This document shows positions 22,410 to 34,400 of a DNA stretch of 64,000 nucleotides, piece after piece. Where the stretch lies: contig NC_135719.1 in assembly GCF_964656455.1 (NCBI RefSeq), positions 127,639,444-127,703,443 on the forward strand, read 5' to 3'. Below the pieces are notes generated by a model, which worked only from the letters and a program-made list of their open reading frames with translations, ran no database searches and was not told the origin of the DNA. This DNA is from Halichoerus grypus (Eukaryota > Chordata > Mammalia > Carnivora > Phocidae). Position 1 is the first letter of the stretch, and every line of letters starts with the position of its first letter. The translations under genes were made by a program, and so were the position numbers.

Positions 22410-25400
22410 CTATACAAAAATAAGTAAAACGATACACAACAGTAAGTTTCTGTTACTAACCACGGCTGGGAAAGTTACTGCCAAGCGCATTCCTTTTGAA
22501 TTTCATCTTAACACTTACTGCTCTCACATCCTCCTTTTTAATCTATGCTAAGACCCTTCTCTTCTGGCTTGTGTCTCTAAGTGACCAACCCATGATCTGC
22601 TGCTTAAACTTAGCACAGCCCACAGGACTGCTACAATATAAAATTTGAAGCACTTAAATAAGCAGATTAAAAATTTAGTTTTAATATTACTGGTATAAGT
22701 TTTAGTGATGCATCTTTAAGATTTAAGCCTTCCAATGAATTGAGTCCTTTACTATATTTATCATGCCCATTCACTTTTTTTTTTAAGATTTTATTTATTT
22801 ATTTGAGAGAGAGAGTGAGCAAGAAAGAGAGCACATGAGCAGGGGCAGAGGGAGAGGGAGAAGCAGACTCCCCTGCTGAGTAGGGAGCCCGATGTGGGAC
22901 TCGATTCCAGGACCCTGGGATCATGACCTGAACCGAAGGCAGATGCTTAACAACTGAGCCACCCAGGCAACCCGCCTGTTCACTTTAAAGATAAGGTAAT
23001 TAATAAAAGACACTGTTCAGGCACTTTCTTTGTGAGATACAGCTGCAGCACTTTGCCCAATTTAAACTTATGTTTAGGGAGGCAAGGCAGTAAACTAGTC
23101 AGGCTTCTGTGCTTTACTCTTCCCTATTCCAAAAAGGTTGCTCGTTTCGCCTTATGGCCTTCCACTTGCCTATTCCACGGACACTGATGATACCTTTCAA
23201 TACAAAAGGTGGACTCCATGCATCTTAAACAGAAATATTAACTGTAATTTGGTTACTACTCTTAAGAACAAGGTTAATTTTACTTATGATAACATTGTTA
23301 AGACACCCAGAAGTAGAAGCTTATAGAGTCCAACCATTTCTTAAAGTCCTATGTTTTTATTTATTTTAGCTAGAAATGCTTTAGCATAAGGAATGAAGTG
23401 ATAGAAAGTAATCCCAAATCCCTAGAACCAGCTTACCTGAAAGACAGCAGGGGTTTGGAGTGATCTAGTTCAGATCTGTCTACGTGGATTCCCAGGGTGG
23501 AGTCCAATCTGTAGTAATTCAGGATCCCTGCCTCGGCTCGGAAACCCTGAAACCCACAGGCTGTGGCTACTTGCTCTGAGAGGAAAGCCAGGTCAGAAGG
23601 GAAAGGTGTATAATGATCGGCTGAGTATTTCTTTGATAAAAGTAGGGAAAATAAGAAAAATAAACAATGATCTCAGGAAAATAGGAAACTGTGGCATAAG
23701 ATTAATTACCACTTTAAAATTATCTAACTTATTCGTAATCCTAACATAGCATGATTTATCCATCTGTTTTTGAGGTATCCAGTAATCCAATAACAAGACG
23801 TTCAAAATAGCGAGCACCTAGGACATGGCAGGCACATGCCACGCAGTGTTAAATCAGACAAGTTCACCCTGCATGGAGTCTACCCGTGAAGCAATTACTA
23901 CGTCTCTCTCTGGTGCACTTTAATCCCAAATAGGATCATTCTCATGGGACAAAAAAGCAACTCAAAACTGTCACCGCCAAGAGGCACATGATGACTAAAT
24001 GTAATGTGGTATCCTGGAACAGAAAAAGGACTTAAGTTAAAAACTAAAAAAAACTGAATGAAAGCTAGGAAAATATGAATAAAATATGGACTTTGCCATT
24101 GTAATAATGCATTAACATTGGTCCACTAATTGAGACAAAGGTACCATAATAATGTAAGATGTTGATAGGGAGAACTGGGTGTGGGAACTCTGTACTACAA
24201 TCTTTTCAACTTTTCTGCAAATCCAGAACTATCCTAAAATACAAAGCTTATTAAAAAAAAGCAAGCAAGCAATTCAAATACAACAGCCAGTTTGCTTTTG
24301 GGCCCCTCAGCCCGCAACATGGCACACTGCCAATTTCACTGGTCAGTCTGATGGGATGACATGCTCAGAACATCTGAACTGAAACTAACTTATACCATGG
24401 TCAAGGCAGGACCTTAAAATGGAAGTAATTTTCAGCGCTTACCTTCCTGGACTATTTTTAGCATCTAAAGATCACAATATCCCTCTTGTCTTAAATAAAA
24501 CAAAACCCATCAAAGGGCAGAACACTCCCTCTCTCTACAAAAGCCTGCAGTTTAGGAGAACGACAAGGTGGCAGTCTCCTAGGCAGACCAGGGTGAGGGC
24601 TGCTCGCCGTGTAGGCCTGCGGCAGCCTGATGCCCCTCCGTCTTGCTGCTGCTCTCGCGTCTCCCTTTGCCCAACAACCTCAAACCACACCAGCAAATCC
24701 ACTGCTGCCTCACATCTGTGCTAGTGCCCTGACGTATCCCAGCTGTAGCAACAGGGCATAGCTCTGGCCAGAAGTGAGCTTTACCTTCAGGTTAAGGCAG
24801 ACTTTTGTGAAAGGCCATTAAAGGATGGCCAAGCCTCTTCAGTTGGAATTTCTGTGTTTTATTTTTTCCTTCTTTTCCTTAAGTGCAAATAAGAAGAGTT
24901 CCCACTTAATTTCCCAAAACTAAGGATATGGCTAGAGAACTATAAGGTTTTCTCTACCCTTTCAAGTTTTAGTCCTTCACAAGATCAACTAGTCAGAGGT
25001 ACTGTTCTAGCACTAGGTTACCTCTGTGAGCTTTCAACCCTATCCCCAACTACCTATGCACTAGTCTTCTTACTTCTCTTTCACTTTTCTCCGTTGAGTC
25101 ACTCAGAGTTTCTGGTAATTTTTCACTCCACATTTTTCTTAGTAAATGAGAGTAACTTTAAGTCCTTGGGGAATACTAGTATCAGCAATAAATATAACAT
25201 CATAAAAAATAAGCTAACATGTATCGTGTTGATGTATTTAACTTCTCAAAACAAGCCGGCACCACTGTCATCACGATGCGGGCATTACACCTTTGACGCT
25301 CATGCCCCCCTTTATGAGGTATGCACTATCCTATGGAAGGCCATATTCAACCCCGGGCTGGCTCACCCAGAGAGAATCACCTGGCTATTTCCCCAAACAC

Positions 25401-28400
25401 ACATATCCAGTCTTCCATTAAATCTGCATTACTGAAAGTAATAGGTCATGAACATTTTTGAGCAACATTTATCATTATTTTGAGCAGTTAATTTAATTAT
25501 TAATAAGCTGGGTTGACTGAAACTATGGAGCTTTTAGTAAGTAACTAGTTAGTAGGAAGATGGTCTATACCAATCTATTTATTAAGTTTATTCTCAAAAT
25601 TAGTCCTTCCACTTGGCGTCAAACATCTCATGGAGACAAGAGGCACTAGGCTGCCCGTTATAAAGGAGGTCCTTTTGGAAGCATGGAGGTCAGGAAAGAA
25701 GAAACTGTACCTCAAGAAAACACTGAACTTTGTTAACTGTAGGACATTCTTTCCTATCTGTGTCTTGCTCAGAACTTATACAGCAGGCAAAGGTGTCTTT
25801 TGTGAGCTGATGGAGAATACCACAAGTAGATGGAGCTCCTTTTACTCCAAACAGATACTATGTAGAAAATACAAGCTCAGGGCGCCTAGGTGGCTCAGTC
25901 AGTTAAGCGTTGCCTTTGGCTCAGGTCATGATCCCAGCGACCTGGGATTGAGCCCCGCAGCGGGCTCCATGCTCAGCAGGGAGCCTGCTTCTCCCTCTCC
26001 CTCTGCCTGCCTGTCTACTTGTGATCTCTCTCTGTCAAATAAATAAATAAATAAAATCTTAAAAAAAAAAAAGAAAATACAAGCTCAACAGACACTAAAC
26101 AATAATGGAAATAAAGGTTTTAATTGAGAATTGCTCTTGAATGCAGTAAAGAAAAATCTGTACCCCTGAAACATACTTAGAGAAAGCACCAATGACTTCT
26201 GATGAAACAATATAACCTAAGGGCATATGAAGAAATTTTCTCTTGGGAGAAATTATTCATTCCTCTTGAGACACTGTTATCGAGAGGATTTTAAGAGATA
26301 AAAGAAAGAGATCCTTCCACAAATGGATAATCTGACACTTTACAAGCTTGGCCAGGAAGACATCCAACTACTGAGCCCAAGGAGTGTAAAAGCGAAGACA
26401 ATGGAATTTGCAAGGAAATTTGCATACCTTACTGTCCCAGTTATAATGGTAGCCTAGGGTCACCCAGCGCAACTTCTCTAGTAAACTTCGGGGTCTCCGT
26501 TTATTTGCTTCTTTGTACCTGTGAAGATTGGGGACAAAAGAGGATTTATTCACCTCAAATGGCAACAACAGCCCTTTGCATGCATGGAATTTGGTATTCC
26601 TTGGTATAAGTTGTTAGCAAAGATCTTGATAGAAGTGAGAACAAATGAGTTGACCAAAATACAATAACACCAAAAAACATGTTAGCATTTCTTTTTTAAG
26701 ATTTATTCATTTGACAGTGAGAGAGTGTGCGTGCGTGCGTGTGTGCTGGGGGGAGGGGCCGAGGGAAAGAATCCCAAGCAGACTCCCTGCTAAGTGGGGA
26801 GCTGGACCCAGGGCTCGATCTCAGGACCCTCAGATCATGACCTAAGACGACATCAAGTCGGACACTCAACTGACTGAGCCACCCAGATGCCCCCATGATA
26901 GCATTTCTAATTTTTAGTCCTTGGTTCTAAATCCTCTGCTGAACAGGATCAATTTTATATTATTATTTTTTAAAGATTTTATTTATTTGTCAGAGAGACA
27001 GAGCACAAGCAGGGGGAGGGGCCGAGGGAGAAGGAGAAGCAGACTCCCCACTGGGCAGGGAGCCCAATGTGGGGCTGGATCCTGGGACTCCACGATCATG
27101 ACCTGAGCCAAAGGCAGACGCTGAACCAACTAAGCCACCCAGGCACCCCCATGTTAGCACTTCTAACTTTTAGCCCTTGGTTCTAAACCCTCTGCTGAAT
27201 GGGATCAATTTTAAATGGCAAGTCTCCAGCATCTCAATAATGATAAAACAAGAACAACACAGAAATGTCTCTACCTGTCCCTTGGAAATGGGACCAAGGG
27301 CACTATGGGTAATTGAAAATTTGGCTAATAGAACATGTTCCATTTGGTTTGCTGAAAGTGAGGTATGATTAATCATAGCTATCACTACGTTTATAATGAT
27401 GGTGGCTTCCCAGAATTATAGGTTGGGGGAAAAAGTCTGGCAAAATATACATTGTTTACAATAAAAAATAACTGGTTTAACATGACTTCTTCAACCCTGT
27501 CTAACATAGCTTAGATAATTGAGGCTTAGCTAACAATTAAGGGCCACTGTAATTGATTTGGTTTCTGACATCCCCTTGTTTAAACACAGGAGGCTTCTGT
27601 AAAACAGAGAGGTGCCCTTTCTGCAATTACATCCTGTCTGATCAAATCTATGGGATTAACTACTCTTTTTCTAAGGAGGAAGAAGCTTTTTTGATTTACC
27701 TCTAAATATCTAAAAATACAAGAATGCTAGGCCTAATAATTTTAGGGTTTGTTTTTCCTATGTAATTTATCACATCAGCAATTGAACAAATTTTTTTGGT
27801 CCAAGAACCACTGCTGTTTAAAAAAGAAAAGATTAGACTGCTTTAAGGACTTCATATTTTGACAGGAGATGACAGATAAGTAGAAGAAAAAATGAAGGGA
27901 AAATTAAAGGCAGTATAAAATCTGTACTAAACTGAATAGCACAAGACTTTGAGGACCACTGGAATTAAGAAAAAGGAGAGCTCAAAGTTAGCTGTCTAAT
28001 CAGTTAAGGCCTCATGGCAGAGTTGGGAGTTGAACGTGGCATTGAAGAATGGCCAGCATTTAAACAGAGAGTGGAGCAGTGGTCAATACCGGCATACTAC
28101 ATGAGCAGAAGCAAAGGTTTTATTAGAGGCTCACACTGTAAGTGGCACTCGTCTTGACTGACAGAGTTTACAGAATAGATGCTATCTGTCCTCACGAAGT
28201 TTACATTCTAAGGACATCATGACACAGATATCCATCAAGACCAGTAGCTAAAAGGAATGGAACAAACACCGATTTACCTAGGAGAGCAGTGCAGAAAAGA
28301 GGCAAAGCAGATCTGACTGCTATCCTCTGAAAGGCCTGCTTGCAAGGTTGGCTGTTGGCAGGCATCTAGAACTTGGAATCTGGGGAGGTTCACACCATTC

Positions 28401-31400
28401 CCAGAACTGCTGTTCACTGTGCCTCAACTTTTTATGCAAAACATTATGGTTTATGTTAAACAGCTGCCTTCCTTCTGGGAGTCTGGAATTTGGTTTGTGT
28501 CACAGAGACTATGGGACCAGCCCCTATTAAGAACCTGGGCACTAAGCTTCCCTGGTAGACAACATTTCAACATGTTGTCACAACTCGTTATTGGGGAATT
28601 AAGTACACCTTGTGTGACTTCACTGGGAGAAAACCCTGGAAGCTTGAGCATGGTTTTCCCAGGACTTTACTCAATGTGTCTTCTCCCTTCACTGATTTTG
28701 CTTTGTATTCTTTGAACTGGAATAAATCTTATCCATGAAGACAGCTATGTGCTGAGCCCTCCTGGTGAGTCACCAAAATTGGGTATGGTCTTGGGGACAC
28801 CTGGCACAAGAGAAGACAGATAATGATTAGCAGTTCAGGGGAAACAATATATATGCGTGGCCAGTGACTGCAACTAGCTGATGTGAACAGTTACCATGTA
28901 GAACTACCATTAATTATTTACATTTTCTATGTGTAAAAACTAAAAACTAGAAAAAAAAAAAAAAGGAATGCATAGTTACTAACACAACCTGAGTTCTACC
29001 AGTTTCTTCAGCTAAAGATACAGATGAAAAAGAACTCCCTGATGATCCCCTCTGGAGAACATAAGCTATTTTAGTAGCCTTGGGATAGAAAATAAGAATG
29101 ACCTCTCATTTCTGGATTCATGTGAATACTGTGGTTAATAGTGCATACCCCACTTAGTTTCTGCCAAGTGGTTTCCAAATTTTAATGGTCAGGAGAATCA
29201 CCTAGAGGGCTTGTTAAAACTCAAATGGCTGGGCACAGGCATATAAATTCTGATTCAGCAGGTCTAGGACAGAGCCTAAGAACCTGCATTTCTTTTTTTA
29301 AAATTTTTTTATTGTTATGTTAATCCCCATACATTACATCATTAGTTTTAGATGTAGTGTTCCATGATTCATTGTTTGTGCATAACACCCAGTGCTCCAT
29401 GCAGAACGTGCCCTCCTCAATACCCATCACCAGGCTAACCTATCCTCCCACCCCCCTCCCCTCTAGAACCCTCAGTTTGTTTTTCAGAGTCCATCGTCTC
29501 TCATGGTTCGTCTACCCCTCCGATTTCCCCCCCTTCATTCTTCCCCTCCTGCTACATTCTTCTTCTTTTTTGTTTCTTAACATATATTGCATTATTTGTT
29601 TCAGAGGTACAGATCTGAGATTCAACAGTCTTGCACAATTCACAGCGCTTACCAGAGCACATACCCTCCCCAGTGTCTATCACCCAGTCACCCCATCCCT
29701 CCCACCCAACCCCCCACTCCAGCAACCCTCAGTTTGTTTCCTGAGATTAAGAATTCCTCATATCAGTGAGGTCATATGATACATGTCTTTCTCTGTTTGA
29801 CTTATTTCGCTCAGCATAATACCCTCCAGTTCCATCCACGGCGTTGCAAATGGCAAGATCTCATTCCTTTTGATGGCTGCATAATATTCCATTGTATATA
29901 TATACCACTTCTTCTTTATCCATTCATCCGTCGATGGACATCTTGGCTCTTTCCACAGTTTGGCTATTGTGGACATTGCTGCTATAAACATCGGGGTGCA
30001 CGTATCCTTTCGGATCCCTACTTTTGTATCTTTGGGGTAAATACCCAGTAGTGCAATTGCTGGATCATATGGTAGCTCTATTTTCAACTTTTTGAGGAAC
30101 CTCCATACTGCTTTCCAGAGTGGCTGCACCAGCTTGCATTCCCACCAACACTGTAGGAGGGTTCCCCTTTCTCCGCATCCCCGCCAACATCTGTCATTTC
30201 CTGACTTGTTAATTTTAGCCATTCTGACTGGTGTGAGGTGGTATCTCATTGAGGGTTTGATTTGGATTTCCCTGATGCCAAGCGATGTTGAGCACTTTTT
30301 CATGTGTCTGTTGGCCATTTGGATGTCTTCTTTGGAAAAATGTCTGTTCATGTCTTCTGCCCATTTCTTGATTGGATTCTTTGTTCTTTGGGTGTTGAGT
30401 TTGATGAGTTCTTTATAGATTTTGGATACTAGCCCTTTATCTGATATGTCATTTGCAAATATCTTCTCCCATTCTGTTGGTTGTCTTTTGGTTTTGTTGA
30501 CTGTTTCCTTTGCTATGCAAAAGCTTTTCATCTTGATGAAGTCCCAATAGTTCATTTTTGCCCTTGCTTCCCTTGCCTTTGGCGATGTTTCTAGGAAGAA
30601 GCTGCTGCGGCTGAGGTCGAAGAGGTTGCTGCCTGTGTTCTCCTTTAGGATTTTGATGGACTCCTGTCTCACATTGAGGTCTTTCAACCATTTGGAGTCT
30701 ATTTTTGTGTGTGGTGTAAGGAAATGGTCTAGTTTCATTCTTCTGCATGTGGCTATCCAATTTTCCCAACACCATTTGTTGAAGAGACTGTCTTTTTTCC
30801 ATTGGACATTCTTTCCTGCTTTGTCAAAGATTAGTTGACCATAGAGTTGAGGATCCATTTCTGGGCTCTCTATTCTGTTCCATTGATCTATGTGCCTGTT
30901 TTTGTGCCAGTACCATATTGTCTTGATGATGATAGCTTTGTAATGGAGCTGGAAGTCTGGAATTGTGATGCCGCCAGCTTTGCTTTTCTTTTTCAACATT
31001 CCTCTGGCTATGCAGGGTCTTTTCTGGCTCCATACAAATTTTAGGATTATTTGTTCCATTTCTTTGAAAAAAGTGGATGGTATTTTGATGGGGATTGCAT
31101 TGAATGTGTAGATTGCTCTAGGTAGCATTGCCATCTTCACAATATTTGTTCTTCCGATCCATGAGCATGGAACGTTTTTCCATTTCTTTGTGTCTTCCTC
31201 AATTTCTTTCATGAGTATTTTATAGTTTTCTGAGTACAGATCCTTTGCCTCTTTGGTTAGATTTATTCCTAGGTATCTTATGGTTTTGGGTGCAATTGTA
31301 AATGGGATCGACTCCTTAATTTCTCTTCCTTCTGTCTTGTTGTTGGTGCATAGGAATGCCACTGACTTCTGTGCATTGATTTTATATCCTGCCACTTGAC

Positions 31401-34400
31401 TGGATTCCTGTATGAGTTCTAGCAGTTTTGGGGTGGAGTCTTTGGGGTTTTCCACATAAAGTATCATATCATCTGCAAAGAGTGAGACTTTGACTTCTTC
31501 TTTGCCGATTTGGATGCCTTTTATTTCTTTTTGTTGTCTGATTGCTGTGGCTAGGGCTTCCAATACTATGTTGAATAGCAGTGGTGATAGTGGACATCCC
31601 TGTCGCGTTCCTGACCTTAGGGGGAAAGCTCTCAGGTTTTCCCCATTGAGAATGATATTCGCTGTAGGTTTTTCATAGATGGCTTTTATGATATTGAGCT
31701 ATGTACCCTCTATGCCTATACTCTGAACAGTTTTGATCAAGAAAGGATGCTGTACTTTGTCAAATGCTTTTTCTGCATCTATTGAGAGGATCGTATGATT
31801 CTTGTTCTTTCTTTTGTTAATGTATTGTATCACGTTGATTGATTTGTGGATGTTGAACCAACCTTGCAGCCCAGGGATAAATCCCACTTGGTCGTGGTGA
31901 ATAATCCTTTTAATGTACTGTTGGATCCTACTGGCTAGTATTTTGGTGAGAATTTTTGCACCATGTTCATCAGGGATATTGGTCTGTAATTCTCCTTTTT
32001 GATGGGGTCTTTGTCTGGTTTTGGGATCAAGGTAATGCTGGCCTCATAAAATGAGTTTGGAAGTTTTCCTTCCATTTCTATTTTTTGGAACAGTTTCAGA
32101 AGAATAGGTATTAATTCTTCTTGAAATGTTTGGTAGAATTCCCCTGGGAAGCCATCTGGCCCTGGGCTTTTGTTTCTTGGGAGATTTTTGATGACTGCTT
32201 CAATTTCCTTAGTGGTTATAGGTCTGTTCAGGTTTTCTATTTCTTCCTGGTTCAGTTTTGGTAGTTGATACCTCTCTAGGAATGCATCCATTTCTTCCAG
32301 GTTATCTAATTTGCTGGCATAGAGTTGCTCATAATATGTTCTTATAATTGTTTGTATTTCTTTGGTGTTGGTTGTGATCTCTCCTCTTTCATTCATGATT
32401 TTGTTGATTTGGGTCATTTCTCTTTTCTTTTTGATAAGTCTGGCCAGGGGTTTATCAATCTTGTTAATTCTTTCAAAGAACCAGCTCCTAGTTTCGTTGA
32501 TCTGTTCTACTGTTCTTTTAGTTTCTATTTCATTGATTTCTGCTCTGATCTTTATTATTTCTCTTCTCCTGCTGGGTTTAGGCTTTATTTGCTGTTCTTT
32601 CTCCAGCTCCTTTAGGTGTAGGGTTAGGTTGTGTACTTGAGACCTTTCTTGTTTCTTGAGGAAGGCTTGTATTGCTATATACTTTCCTCTTAGGACTGCC
32701 TTTGCTGCATCCCAAAGATTTTGAATAGTTGTGTTTTCATTTTCATTGGTTTCCATGAATTTTTTTTAATTCTTCTTTAATTTCCCGGTTGACCCATTCA
32801 TTCTTCAGTAGGATGCTCTTTAGCCTCCATGTATTTGAGTTCTTTCCGACTTTCCTCTTGTGATTGAGTTCTAGTTTCAAACCATTGTGGTCTGAAAATA
32901 GGCAGGGAATGATCCCAATCTTTTGGTACTGGTTGAGACCTGATTTATGACCTAGGATGTGATCTATTCTGGAGAATGTTCCATGGGCACTAGAGAAGAA
33001 TGTGTATTCCGTTGCTTTGGGATGGAATGTTCTGAATATGTCTGTGAAGTCCATTTGGTCCAGTGTGTCATTTAAAGTCTTTATTTCCTTGTTATCTTTT
33101 GCTTAGACGATCTGTCCATTTCAGTGAGGGGGGTGTTAAAGTCCCCCACTATTATTGTATTGTTGTCGATGTGTTTCTTTGCTTTTGTTATTAATTGGCT
33201 TATATAATTGGCTGCTCCCATGTTAGGGGCATAGATATTTACAATTGTTAGATCTTCTTGTTGGATAGACCCTTTAAGTAGGATATAGTGTCCTTCCTCA
33301 TCTCTTAATACAGTCTTTGGTTTAAAATCTAATTTGTCTGATATAAGGATTGCCACCCCAGCTTTCTTTTGGTGTCCATTAGCCTGGTAAATGGTTTTCC
33401 ACCCCCTCACTTTCAATCTGGAGGTGTCTTTGGTCTAAAATGAGTCTCTTGCAGACAGCATATCGATGGGTCTTATTTTTTTTTATCCAGTCTGATACCC
33501 TGTGTCTTTTGATTGGGGCATTTAGCCCATTTACATTCAGGGTAACTACTAAAAGATATGAATTTAGTGCCACTGTATTGCCTGTAAGGTGACTGTTACT
33601 GTGTATTGTCTCTGTTCCTTTCTGGTCTATGTTACTTTTAGGTTCTCTGTTTGCTTAGAGGACCCCTTTCGATATTTCTTGTAGGGCTGGTTTCGTGTTT
33701 GCAAATTCCTTTAATTTTTGTTTGTCCTGGAAGCTTTTTATCTCTCCTTCTATTTTCAATGACAGCCTAGCTGGATATAGTATTCTTGGCTGCATATTTT
33801 TCTCATTTAGTGCTCTGAATATATCCTGCCAGTCCTTTCTGGCCTGCCAGGTCTCTGTGAATAGGTCTGTTGCCAATCTAATGTTTCTACCATTGTAGGT
33901 TACATATCTCTTCTCCCAAGCTGCTTTCAGGATTTTCTCTTTGTCTCTGAGACTCGTAAGTTTTACTATTAGATGTCAGGGTGTTGACCTATTTTTACTG
34001 ATTTTGAGAGGGGTTCTCTGTGCTTCCTGGATTTTGATGCCTGTTTCCTTCCCCAAATTAGGGAAGTTCTCTGCTATAATTTGCTCCGTTATACCTTCTG
34101 CCCCTCTCTCTCTTTCTTCTTCTTCTGGGATCCCAATTATTCTAATGTTTTTTCGTCTTATGGTATCGCTTATCTCTCGAATTCTGCCCTCGTGATCCAG
34201 TAGTTATCTCTCTTTTTCTCAGCTTCTTTATTTTCCATCATTTGGTCTTCTATATCACTGATTCTCTCTTCTGCCTCATTTATCCTACCAGTTAGCGCCC
34301 CCATATTTGATTGCACCTCATTAATAGCCTTTTTGATTTCTACTTGGTTAGATTTTAGTTCTTTTACTTCTCCAGAAAGGGTTTCTCTAATAACTTCCAT

